Part shown: one piece after another, positions 30,274 to 37,781 of the stretch | Layout: every line of letters starts with the position of its first letter | Numbering within the stretch: position 1 is the stretch's first letter | Translations under genes and position numbers: made by a program | Source of the DNA: Streptomyces sp. A1277 | Lineage (GTDB): Bacteria > Actinomycetota > Actinomycetes > Streptomycetales > Streptomycetaceae | DNA length: 46,507 bases | Assembly: GCF_004795015.1 (NCBI RefSeq) | Contig: NZ_SSBI01000060.1 | Span: 1-46,507, forward strand | Reading direction: 5' to 3' | The notes under the pieces: generated by a model | What the model was told of the DNA's origin: nothing | The model's input: the letters and a program-made list of their open reading frames with translations, nothing else | The model's database searches: none

Positions 30274-30385
30274 CGGAGGTCTCCCTTCTCACCACGATTC
30301 ACGTTCGCCGCTCGCCTACCCCGGGCCTCAACCGGCACGCCGCTAGTCGGCGGGGGCGGGCCCGGGGCGCGGTCGAAACGGCGGC

Positions 30386-30802
30386 TCAGTCAGTGGACAG
30401 GGCCTGGAGGAGGTCTCCGACCTTCGGGTCGGGCAGCGCGCGTGCCACATCGGCCTGGGCGACCATGCCGACCAGGTCATGGCCGTCGATCACCGGCAGA
30501 CGACGCACCTTGTGCTCGGTCATGGTCCGCAGGATCTCCTGGGCGTCGTCGTCGGCGCCGATGGTGACCGCCTCTCCCTGGGCGAGGTCGCCGGCCGGAC
30601 AGGTGGCGGGGTCCTTGCCCGCGCCGAGGACCTTCACGACGATGTCGCGGTCGGTGAGCATGCCTTTGAGCTTGTTGTCCGTCCCGCAGATCGGCAGCGC
30701 TCCCACGCCGAGGTCCTTCATCTTGCGGGCGGCGTCCAGCACCGTCTCCTCGGCGCCAACGCACTCGGTTCCGGCTGTCATGATCTCTCGCGCCTTCGCC
30801 AT
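30386..30802 (-). CDS. CBS-domain pair protein
   Basis: A 138-residue protein of two CBS motifs. The first (about 6-60) has AREIMTAGTECVGAEETVLDAARKM and GMLTDRDIVVKVL; the second (about 75-130) has DAQEILRTMTEHKVRRLPVID and LVGMVAQADVA. Such pairs bind adenine nucleotides and act as energy or redox sensors. The ATG at 30802 follows AAGGAG at 7 bases, which fixes the start; the longer frame upstream has no support. In Streptomyces these proteins cluster with universal-stress, hemerythrin and DUF5133 genes, as seen here. Confidence 0.9.
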   Translation of the reverse strand: MAKAREIMTAGTECVGAEETVLDAARKMKDLGVGALPICGTDNKLKGMLTDRDIVVKVLGAGKDPATCPAGDLAQGEAVTIGADDDAQEILRTMTEHKVRRLPVIDGHDLVGMVAQADVARALPDPKVGDLLQALSTD

Positions 30803-31034
30803 GGAGCTACTCCTTCGCTCTGTGTACGGATATGCCGCCGTGTCCCGCGTGAGTCCACGACGGTTCTGTCGACGTGGCTCATGTTCCCGATTGCGGCGGA
30901 CCATAACGAGAAATTTCCTCTCGAATCGGTAGGCATGCGAAATGGGGCCTTTTTCGGTTCCGGGGCAAAACCTTCTTGTCCGGGGTGGGCGGGCCCGTCG
31001 GCGGGGCGGAGCTGTGCCGTGCGGACGTGGGGGC

Positions 31035-31768
31035 ATGATCGCCGATGAGGCGCGCACCCCGGCGAGCTCGCGTGTCAAGGTCGATGAGCGCGTGCTCGGG
31101 CTGATCGCCGAGCCGGGTCCGGCGAGCGGGGACACCGCCCATCCTGGCCGACTGCGTTCCCGAGCACGGCGCGGGGCTGGTTTCGCTGACCGCGCTGAGT
31201 GCCTTCGGTATCCGGCGTAAGACCCGGACGCTCCTGGCCCATCCGGTCACCGCCTACTTCACTCCCGAGACACGCCTGGGCACCGGTGGCGTCCCGCAGG
31301 GGGCTTGGCGGCAAGCGGCTCTTCCCCGCGGTTACCGCACGGTCGACGAGCGTGAGTCGCGAGGCGACGGTGATCAGGACGCCGAGCGTGTCGTGGAGAC
31401 GAACGTCGAGCTCGGAGGTGACGGCCTGCACTACGCGCTGCCGGACAAGCGCGGACGGGTCCGGGTCCGGCTCCTCGCGGGGATGATCCGTGCGAGCCGC
31501 CCGTGGGGTCTGGTGCCGTCCCTGTCGCCCGCGCTGGCCAGTGCCCTGGCCGGGGCCGCCTTCGGTGCGTTCTACTCCAGCATCCGGCAGCTGTCCGACG
31601 CTTCCAGCATCGTCCGCCTGGTACTCGTCACCGGGCCCTCGACCACCGCCGTGATCGCCTGGCTGGCGGGCTGCCTACAGCCGCCGCGAACGCGAACGTG
31701 AGAACCGACGCGCGGCCGCCGAAGCCCGGGCCGAACAGCAGGCCACGGACCGGAGCGCACCGTCCTGA
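31035..31768 (+). pseudogene. Broken gene for a streptomycete membrane protein (frameshift and internal deletion)
   Basis: Three pieces in three frames read as one ancestral protein. Frame A from ATG 31035 gives MIADEARTPASSRV...VLGLIAEPGP. A shift near 31105-31140 moves to frame B, which is open to 31701 but lacks any start codon. It carries EHGAGLVSLTALSAFGIRRK, LPDKRGRVRVRLLAGM, IRASRPWGLVPSLSPALA and two membrane-type stretches (AGAAFGAFYSSI, LVTGPSTTAVIAWLAG). From about 31676 frame C gives YSRREREREN...AEQQA to a TGA at 31766, the basic Arg/Glu/Ala tail expected at the C-terminus. The intact family, as I know it, has further membrane segments between IAWL and the RRERE tail, so that block has been deleted. 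A working product is unlikely. Confidence 0.7.
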
Positions 31769-31962
31769 GCGCAATGACTGCGTATCGACCCGCAGCACGA
31801 CAGACGCGGACGAGCATCGCCCGGAAGCGGGCGGCCGCCGGCATGGAAGATCCGGCCCGGCTGCCATAAGCGATGGCTGCAACTGCCAGCCATCGCTCGT
31901 CTGTCGCACGGTCCGGGCGCGTCAGCGAACCAAGGGGCGGTCCGTTCCGGCCATGGCATCCC

Positions 31963-32523
31963 TCAACTCTTGCCGCGGCCGGTCAGCAGGTCGCGGGCCC
32001 GGTCCACGAGACCGGTGCCAGGGCCCAGCAGCTTGTTGCCGGGCGGGGTGTCCGGCGCGGAAGGGTGCGGCCGGGTGGGGGCCGTCTTCTTGGCTGTACG
32101 GACCTTGTCACCCAACTCGTCCAGTGCCTCGGGAGTGCAGGCCGCAGCGAGCAGGGGGAACAGCCGCCCCTCCTCGTCGCGTACGTGCTCGGTGACCTCG
32201 AGCTTCAGCTTTGCCACGAGGTGGTCGAACTGCGGGTCGTCCGCAGACAGGCCCTCCAGGTCCTTGAGGTGCTGCTCCACCTCTGCGTGGTCGGAGAGCT
32301 CCTTGTCCGCGATCTCGTTTCCGCCTTCGACGTGTTCGCGCACGGCCGGGTACAGATGCATCTCCTCGGCCACGGAGTGGCGCACCAGCTCGATGGTCAG
32401 TTCGTCGGCCAGTTTCCGGCGCTGCTTGTCGCCGACCGGTTGGGTCTCGATTTTCTCGAACAGTCCATCGACCTCGCGGTGGTCGGTGGTGAGTTCTGCG
32501 ATCACATTGCCGCCGTGTCCCAT
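31963..32523 (-). CDS. Hemerythrin HHE-domain protein
   Basis: A 186-residue soluble protein with a four-helix HHE domain (1-130) and a Pro/Lys-rich C-terminal tail. Candidate di-iron ligands are His15 (DHREVD), His49, Glu53 and His56 (HSVAEEMHLYP), His79 or His85 (HAEVEQH), and His113 with Glu117/118 (HVRDEEG). Members bind oxygen or sense redox/NO stress. GGAGGT is 7 bases before the ATG at 32523 and a TATACA-like hexamer is close upstream. It lies in the island with CBS, DUF5133 and catalase remnants. Confidence 0.9.
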   Translation of the reverse strand: MGHGGNVIAELTTDHREVDGLFEKIETQPVGDKQRRKLADELTIELVRHSVAEEMHLYPAVREHVEGGNEIADKELSDHAEVEQHLKDLEGLSADDPQFDHLVAKLKLEVTEHVRDEEGRLFPLLAAACTPEALDELGDKVRTAKKTAPTRPHPSAPDTPPGNKLLGPGTGLVDRARDLLTGRGKS

Positions 32524-33052
32524 AAGAGGTACCTCCGCTTGTATAGCGTGAGCCGAAGACAGCTCACCGCTCCACAGCGGTTACCCCGATGGTCCACTGC
32601 AACACGCGCAGCGGCTCAAGTCTGTGACCGGGCGCCATGAGCGGGCGAGCTCGGCGTGCGACAGGTAGAGGGCAATCAGTCGCCCGCGGGGGTGGGCCGC
32701 GCCCATCACGCGGCCCGGGTGCCGTGCCGGGTGGTTTCTTGCTCGCCGCTCGGCACGGCTTCTCCTCCACCCCGCATATTTGCGCGAGGTGGCGAGGCGT
32801 TGCGCTTGCCCCAGCAGGAATCTCGTCATCGACACCGTCCAGAGGGCCGTGTACGCGTTCGCCACCGGCGTCGTGGCCGACGCGCTCGCGGCCCCTTTCC
32901 GGCCCTGGTTCCGGGCAGCGCCATGCCGCTGTCCGCCACGCGGGGCGGGACCCCTCTCCGGTGGCGGACGCCTACGGTCGGTAGACCGGGTATCCCAAGG
33001 AGAAGGCAGGCGGAGGGACCACGAAACGACCAGGGCAACGACAAGCTCCCCT
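32524..33052. other. 529-base gap with no recognised gene
   Basis: One open frame (32780 on, plus strand) runs into the phosphoesterase remnant. Its upstream part contains NLVIDTVQRAVYAFATGVVADALA, which looks protein-like but which I do not recognise, and it has no ribosome site. The rest has weak codon bias on both strands. Read it as probable decayed sequence; the hemerythrin promoter should be in the first 60 bases. Confidence 0.45.
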
Positions 33053-33370
33053 GTGCGGCTGCTGCTTGTTTCGGACACCCATGTGCCTCAGCGCACCAGG
33101 CGGCTCCCCGACGAACTGCTGCGCGAGATGGAGCGGGCGGACGTTGTCGTCCATGCCGGGGACTGGGTCGATGTGGCCACTTTGGATCTGTTGGAGGGAT
33201 GCGCGCGACATCTGGTCGGGGTGTACGGCAACAAAGACGGTCCAGAACTGCGGGCGAAGTTGCCGAAGGTGGCCCGCGTCCATTGGGGTGGCCTGCGCTT
33301 CCGTTCCCTGCCCCTCCCTGCCGGGGCCGGGCGGGTCAGGCGACGTGGACCTCCGCGCCGTTCGGCGTGA
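33053..33370 (+). pseudogene. Truncated YfcE/MJ0936-type metallophosphoesterase
   Basis: From GTG 33053 the frame gives VRLLLVSDTHVPQR, then ADVVVHAGDWVD and LVGVYGNKDGPELRAKLP: the DxH, GDxx and GNxD metal motifs of the small phosphodiesterase family. After GGLRF (about 33300) the sequence loses all similarity. The next expected elements, a beta strand with HG and the C-terminal GHxH and NPGS motifs, are absent. Family members are about 150-165 residues; here only about 82 are recognisable before an unrelated tail that runs into the 3' end of the opposite MBL gene. The gene has lost its second half and two metal ligands, so it should be inactive. Confidence 0.75.
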
Positions 33371-34175
33371 GCGTCGCGACCTGACCGCGGCCGCAGTGCA
33401 CGACCCGCCCTGCGAGGCCGCGCCGGTCCATCTCGTCCAAGAACGCACTCAGCGGCGACTTCATCACGCTGTAGTCGTCGTAGTGCACGGGCAGCGCGAA
33501 CCGCGGGCCCAGTCGCCGAGCGAGTTCTGCACCCTGGCGTCCGTCCATGGTGACCACCAGGCCGCCCGGCAGCCGTGTGCCGCCCAGATGCAGGACCGCC
33601 ACGTCCGTGTCCGGGTAGCGGCGGGCGATCTCGTCGACTCCGTCGAAGAGGAGCGTGTCACCGGAGACGTAGACGCGCAGCCGCACCGGCCCGCCCGTGG
33701 GGCCGAACTCGAGCATGCTTCCCATGACGCGCGGCAGCAGGCCGCGCAGGGGGCCGAGGGCGTGACGGCCGGGCATCGCCGTCAAGCGCACCTGGTGGCC
33801 GTCCTTGACGAGGGTGCGGTGCTCCCAGTCCCGCAGCCCCGTGGCGCGACGGAAACCTTGGAGGGTCCGCAGGACCCGCGCCGCCTGCGGGGTGGTGAGG
33901 ACGGGCAAGGCGCGGTCGAGGTTCCGACGCGCCACCCTGTCCCAGTGGTCACCATGCAGGTGGGACAGAACGACGGCGTCGAGGTCGGGGAGCTCGTCGA
34001 CCGCGAGAGCCGGTTCCTTGAGCCGTTTCGTCAGCAGTCCGTATCCGAGGTGGGCGTGCTGCCCACGGTGGAGGAAATTCGGGTCGGTGAGCAGGGTCAG
34101 CGGCCCGTACTGAAGCAGCAGGGTCGCGTTGCCGACGAACTTGACCTCTACCGGCGTATCCAATGACGACGTCAT
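33336..34175 (-). CDS. MBL-fold metallo-hydrolase (UlaG-like / NAPE-PLD-like)
   Basis: A 279-residue metallo-beta-lactamase-fold protein. VKFVGNATLLLQYGPLTLLTDPNF leads to the zinc motif SHLHGDHWD (His72, His74, Asp76, His77). Later come MPGRHALGP, YVSGDTL and the C-terminal VHYDDY with the final His ligand. The pattern resembles the UlaG/NAPE-PLD-like subgroup. ATG 34175 has GAGAGGG 5 bases upstream; the open frame beyond it has no support. The 3' end overlaps the tail of the truncated phosphoesterase frame by 35 bases. Substrate unknown. Confidence 0.87.
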   Translation of the reverse strand: MTSSLDTPVEVKFVGNATLLLQYGPLTLLTDPNFLHRGQHAHLGYGLLTKRLKEPALAVDELPDLDAVVLSHLHGDHWDRVARRNLDRALPVLTTPQAARVLRTLQGFRRATGLRDWEHRTLVKDGHQVRLTAMPGRHALGPLRGLLPRVMGSMLEFGPTGGPVRLRVYVSGDTLLFDGVDEIARRYPDTDVAVLHLGGTRLPGGLVVTMDGRQGAELARRLGPRFALPVHYDDYSVMKSPLSAFLDEMDRRGLAGRVVHCGRGQVATLTPNGAEVHVA

Positions 34176-34692
34176 GGTGTCCCTCTCGAGCGACGCCCGG
34201 CTGCACCATCCCGGATGTTCCACTATCGGCACTCCATGCCCTGGATGCACGCCGGGTCGTCAGGAAGGGCCGGGAGCGGGCACCCGCTGCGGTGGGACGG
34301 CCACGCACCGCCACCGACACCGGGTAACGGGCAATGGGATGAACGGTCTCGCTTTCGCACGGCCCACGCCGCATCCCGCCGATGCGGCAGTCGGCCGGCC
34401 CTGCACCCCCACGGGGTGATCGTGACGGGCCGCATCGAGGTACCCGCGCGAGCGACCCGCTGGGACGTTCCGTGGCTGGCACCCCGGCTCGCATGGGGTG
34501 ACGGCGGGCTGGTCGCACGCCGCCGGGCTTCCCCGGCCCCTGCCGGACGGGGTGGGGCCGGCTGCTGTGGGTGGCCACGCAGCCCCGGTTGCCCCTGCGC
34601 CGAGAGGGGCGTCCGACCGTGAGGGTGGGGATGGCCACGGAGCACAGGTGTGCATGCCGTTGTACGGCGCGCTTATCCCCGCAAGGAACCAG
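34176..34692. other. 517-base gap with no recognised gene
   Basis: Several overlapping open frames exist on both strands (for example 34215-34622 plus, 34260-34655 minus), but their translations are rich in Arg/Pro/Gly with no family motif or ribosome site. The short piece GRIEVPARATRWDVPWLAPRLAWGDGGL on the plus strand is the most protein-like and may be a remnant. No terminator is seen for the PAP2 gene, which ends here. Confidence 0.45.
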
Positions 34693-35241
34693 TCACCCGC
34701 AATGGCGGATCAGGAGGCGGGGCGTCGCCCGTACGAGGGCGGCCGTGGCCAGCCCGATGGCGGCGCCGGCGGCGACATCTGAGGGGTAGTGCGCGCCGCT
34801 GTGAACCCGCTCGATCGCCACCAGCACCGCAGGTACGGCGCAGGCGGCACCGGCCCAGGGCCAGGAGGGCGCGACGGCGGCGGTGAAGGCGACGGCGGCG
34901 GCGGTGTGGCCGGAGGGGAAGGAGGAGCTGTCGGGCCGATCCTCGACGTCGTCGTGCGGGATCCACTCCTTCGGCGGCCGGCGCCGCTCCACGAGCTGTT
35001 TCGCGGCCCCGTTGGAGAGCAGTTCTGCCGCTGCCATGCTCACGATTCCGGCGGCTGCGGCCTTGCGGCCACGCCATCCGCCCCCGGCCGCCATGGCCAC
35101 GGCGGCGGCCCACCACAGTTTGGTGTGCTCGGCTGCTTCCTCGACCGGCGGCAGGAGCCGGCGGGCCCAGTCGGAGTCCCAGCCAGCCATCCGCCGGGTA
35201 AGTCGGTGATCGCCGTCGTGCAGCGCCGTCAGGATTCCCAT
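34693..35241 (-). CDS. PAP2-type membrane phosphatase
   Basis: A 182-residue PAP2/lipid-phosphate-phosphatase protein. The three catalytic motifs are present: KQLVERRRP near residue 80, PSGHT with the first His near 109, and RVHSGAHYPSD with the nucleophile His near 151. Hydrophobic stretches around 45-75 and 115-140 fit membrane helices, although there are fewer than the usual six. It dephosphorylates a lipid or prenyl phosphate such as phosphatidate or undecaprenyl pyrophosphate. It is a single minus-strand gene facing the small glycine-rich secreted gene. Confidence 0.87.
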   Translation of the reverse strand: MGILTALHDGDHRLTRRMAGWDSDWARRLLPPVEEAAEHTKLWWAAAVAMAAGGGWRGRKAAAAGIVSMAAAELLSNGAAKQLVERRRPPKEWIPHDDVEDRPDSSSFPSGHTAAAVAFTAAVAPSWPWAGAACAVPAVLVAIERVHSGAHYPSDVAAGAAIGLATAALVRATPRLLIRHCG

Positions 35242-35413
35242 GCCGCGTCCCTTACCCGCCCGCGGCGCTTCGACACAGTGATCATTCCAGGCGGCCGTCT
35301 TCGTCGCTGCCGGGCTGGTGCGGACCAGTCGTGTTCCATCCCAGGACGCCCGGTTACGCCAAGTTCCGGTAAACGGATGGTGACCGATGAGGGCTCAAGC
35401 GCGTTCACCCTTC

Positions 35414-35653
35414 ATGAACAACACCAAGCACGTACTTGCCGTCTTCGCTCTCGCCGGGACCGCACTGACCATGGTGGGGGCTGCCCACGCCGAGACAGCC
35501 GCCGAGACGGCGAACACCCGCATCATGACCGCTCCCGATGACGGCGGCGGCCTCCTCGGCGGCAGCGGCGTGGGCGGGGCCGGTGGCGGCGGCCTCCTTG
35601 GCGGTGGGGCCGGCGGCGGAGGTCTGCTCGGTGGCGGCATCCTCGGCGGCTGA
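35414..35653 (+). CDS. Small secreted glycine-rich protein
   Basis: A 79-residue precursor with a clear signal peptide: MNNTKHVLAVFALAGTALTMVGAAHA, cleavage expected after AHA. The mature part of about 53 residues ends in repeats of GGGLLGG (four copies). It resembles glycine/leucine surface peptides of streptomycetes in style only; it lacks the chaplin hydrophobic block and cysteines. ATG 35414 is chosen because the signal peptide begins there; ATG 35387 would add nine polar residues. No strong ribosome site is visible. A very strong stem-loop follows at 35675-35719. Function unknown; surface coating is a guess. Confidence 0.65.
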   Translation: MNNTKHVLAVFALAGTALTMVGAAHAETAAETANTRIMTAPDDGGGLLGGSGVGGAGGGGLLGGGAGGGGLLGGGILGG

Positions 35654-35674
35654 CCGGGGGGCCTCCCTGTCTCC

Positions 35675-35719
35675 GGAGGCCCAGGACGCGCGTGTACTCA
35701 ATGCGCGCCCTGGGCCTCC
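35675..35719. terminator. Strong stem-loop terminator after the glycine-rich gene
   Basis: GGAGGCCCAGG (35675-35685) is perfectly complementary to CCTGGGCCTCC (35709-35719). Part of the intervening 23 bases can extend the stem (GCGC pairs). It lies 22 bases after the stop codon of the small secreted gene. This is the strongest hairpin I noticed in the window. Confidence 0.8.
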
Positions 35720-36095
35720 GGCCCTGATACAGGAGGGCATTCCCGTACGGCAACGTGTCGCCGGGCTGCGGCGTCCAGGGCGTCCGGCAGGCAACCGATG
35801 GGACCCCGGGTAGCCGTAGCGGGGAGAGCTTCCACATGTCCGCATCACCATCACCACTGCTTCCGAAGGTCAGCGCGACAGACAAGCGGCCAGGCGGATC
35901 CGCGGGTGTCACTCGGCTTGCCGTGGGCTCCCCCGCGCCAGAAAGGTGCGCCTGTTCGGGTTCCTGCTGACGTCGCGAGTTGCCGGAGGCGCTTACAGGG
36001 AAGACGTGCCACGTCATCTGTGAACAGACCGGCCGTCTCACCTTCGGCGGCACACGGCGGCGAGTGGAAGGGAACGCTCACGATGACGAAGGCCA
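35720..36095. other. 376-base gap with no recognised gene
   Basis: No frame has codon bias or a familiar motif. It follows the terminator and precedes the DUF6098 remnant, whose lost N-terminal coding region probably lay here. Short frames are interrupted by stops on every strand. Confidence 0.45.
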
Positions 36096-36401
36096 GGTCT
36101 CCTGCTCGGGCTTTCCGCGAACGCGCTGGATGTCGAGGACTGGTGAGGCGATCGTTCGGTGCGCACCTGGGTCGCGCGGCGACTGTACGACTACTCCCAT
36201 CTGCCTCACGTGAAAGACGCCCACACCCGGCCATGGGTCCTGCAGGGCACTGAGGTCGGACGGGGCCCGGACAACGAGCCTCTCGTACGCCAGGTCGAAC
36301 CCCTGGGCTGGATCGACCGCCCGGTCATCGACCAGGCCAACGACGTCATCAATCACCAGCCCGGAACGTGGGGCCCGATGCGGCGGCACGACTCCACCTG
36401 A
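36096..36401 (+). pseudogene. DUF6098 remnant with in-frame stop
   Basis: In the frame of 36159 the sequence reads LLGLSANALDVEDW, then TGA (36144-36146), then GDRSVRTWVARRLYDY, PWVLQGTEVGRGPDNEPLV and VEPLGWIDRPVIDQA to a TGA at 36399. This matches the C-terminal two thirds of the streptomycete DUF6098 family, where the stop position is normally a second Trp (TGG to TGA is one base). Upstream of 36096 a further stop and loss of similarity mean that the N-terminal half is gone. Translation from GTG 36159 could still give an 80-residue fragment, but no ribosome site precedes it. Confidence 0.65.
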
Positions 36402-36451
36402 AGGACGCCCACGGTCACGCACCAAGCCCCTCTTCTCACGAGGAGCATTGC

Positions 36452-36701
36452 ATGAGCGACAGCAAGAGCCCCCTGAAAGCTGCGATCGAGAAGGCGGCCG
36501 GCGCCGTCCTCGGGCCCCCGCAGACCGGTCCCGCTCCAGTACCACCATCTCCGCGAGAAGATCACCCACTTCGACCACGAGCGCATCCCGGAGCGCGTGG
36601 TGCACGCCCGCGGGGCCGCCGCCCACGGTGTCTTCCGGGGATACGGGTCCGCGGCGAAGATCTCCGAGGCGGCCTTCCCGGCCAAGGACGTGGAGATCCC
36701 C
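36452..36701 (+). pseudogene. katE: KatE-type catalase, N-terminal remnant
   Basis: ATG 36452 has GAGGAG 6 bases upstream and starts MSDSKSPLKAAIEKAAGAVLG, the style of large-subunit catalase N-termini. The frame then shifts, and from about 36525 a different frame gives PLQYHHLREKITHFDHERIP, then ERVVHARGAAAHGVFRGYG and AAFPAKDVEIP. The first part includes the catalytic-His region of catalases (VVHARGAAAHG). The expected LxxPDTxHSLxAGxRGP spacer between the two parts is missing, so there is a deletion there. The similarity stops after DVEIP, where VFVRFSTV should follow. More than 600 residues of a normal KatE are absent. The break coincides with an IS110-like fragment. Confidence 0.78.
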
Positions 36702-36708
36702 CGACATG

Positions 36709-36795
36709 TCGCAGACGGTGGATCCGGCGGGTTCGATCCGCGTTGAGATCAGAACGGCGGTCGGTGAGGATCCGGAGTTCGATATCAGCGGCTGA
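36709..36795 (-). mobile_element. IS110-family transposase fragment
   Basis: On the minus strand these bases encode DSAADIELRILTDRRSDLNA followed by DRTRRIHRLR, the pattern found in the N-terminal half of IS110/IS1111-family transposases (usually ELRILTxRRxDLVADRTRxINRLR). There is no start, no DEDD residues and no continuation at either side. The fragment abuts the last recognisable catalase codon within about 8 bases, suggesting that a transposition or recombination event removed the rest of the catalase gene. Confidence 0.6.
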
Positions 36796-37125
36796 GTCGT
36801 TGTGAGATACCGGGCGGCCGGGCGAGGGGAACCATCGAGGGCAACCGTCTGGAAGCCATACCCGGTGTCTCTGGGCCTCTGGACCCTTCGACGGCCCGTC
36901 CAAAACCCACGAAGAACGTGGGACCATCTGACGAGCTTTGCGCTCGGTGATGGTGACCGCGGTGGAGACGATGCCCAGCTTCGATCCCGGCCGTCCCAAG
37001 CACCGTATGCGGTTGCTGCAACAGGCCGCGCACCCGCGGCATCGCACAGCACCGGGCCTGGGCATCAGGCGGCCGAGTCGCTCAGGCTGCGGTGCCGCAA
37101 CTCGGCCTGACTCCGTTGCGCGTCC
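36796..37125. other. 330-base gap with no recognised gene
   Basis: Minus-strand frames here could be further decayed transposase sequence, since they adjoin the IS110-like fragment, but I cannot recognise them. There is no ribosome site or codon bias. The 3' end of the SnoaL-like gene follows. Confidence 0.4.
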
Positions 37126-37560
37126 TCAGCGGGTGCCCGCCTCCGCGCGCGCGTAAAAGGCGGCGAGCTCGTGGGGGTTCTTGGTGTAGACGTCGATCTT
37201 GCGCACCGTGCCGTCCTCCACCTGGTGAATCTCCACCATGGTCAGCGGGAACTCCTCGCCGGTGGTGTGGGCCGTAAGGGTTCCGGTGAGCGTTCCGATG
37301 ACACCGGCAGGGCCCTCGAACACCTCGGCACCGGTGATGGCGACGTTGGCGTAGCCCATCATCGCGCCCAGGATGGCCTGCACGAACACCTCGCGGCCCT
37401 GGTGGACGCCGCCGTAGGGGAGTTGCCTCGGCTCGTCGACGATCACATCGGGGGCGAGCTTGGCCAGCACACCCGGCACATCGCCCTTGCCCAGCGCGTC
37501 GTACAGCCCTCGCACGACATCCGCGGGAGTCTCCGTCACCGTCTTCATCTGGTGGCTCAT
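37126..37560 (-). CDS. SnoaL/NTF2-like small protein
   Basis: A 144-residue cone-fold (NTF2-like) protein: ADVVRGLYDALGKGDVPGVLAKLAPDVIV near the N-terminus, GREVFVQAILGAMM, and GTVRKIDVYTKNPHELAAFY at the C-terminus. The family includes SnoaL polyketide cyclases, limonene-epoxide hydrolases and many proteins of unknown role; no diagnostic catalytic set is evident. The ATG at 37560 has AAAGGG 8 bases upstream. It is divergent from an MmyB-type regulator 221 bases away, which probably controls it. Confidence 0.82.
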   Translation of the reverse strand: MSHQMKTVTETPADVVRGLYDALGKGDVPGVLAKLAPDVIVDEPRQLPYGGVHQGREVFVQAILGAMMGYANVAITGAEVFEGPAGVIGTLTGTLTAHTTGEEFPLTMVEIHQVEDGTVRKIDVYTKNPHELAAFYARAEAGTR

Positions 37561-37769
37561 CTTGGGTGCCCTTTCAGTCTTGTCCGTACTCAAGCCCTCA
37601 TCCGGAACTCGGTACTGGATAAGTCGGCCGGCCGGGGCGTGTACGTCCTCGCACCGATCGGGCCCCGGAGGAATCGGGGCACGCACCATGCAACGGGAGA
37701 CAGCCGTGACGGGGGAGTCTCTGCCATGAGGGGTGCCAGCAGGGACCCCCACCCGTCGCGCGGCCTGCC

Positions 37770-37775
37770 TACCCT
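37770..37775 (+). promoter_or_regulatory. -10 hexamer for a leaderless regulator transcript
   Basis: TACCCT lies 6 bases before the ATG at 37782, and there is no Shine-Dalgarno sequence in between. The spacing places the transcription start at or within a base of the start codon. A weaker match to a -35 is not obvious. Confidence 0.4.
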
Positions 37776-37781
37776 GTCCTC

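Noticed and set aside
30942..31220. 92-codon plus-strand frame as an intact small gene
   Set aside because: Its first half has no codon bias, and its second half is only the first piece of the broken membrane-protein gene, read out of frame after the shift.
36078..37052. 324-codon minus-strand frame across the catalase and DUF6098 remnants
   Set aside because: It is antisense to clear remnants and has no domain; it results from the lack of stops in GC-rich sequence.
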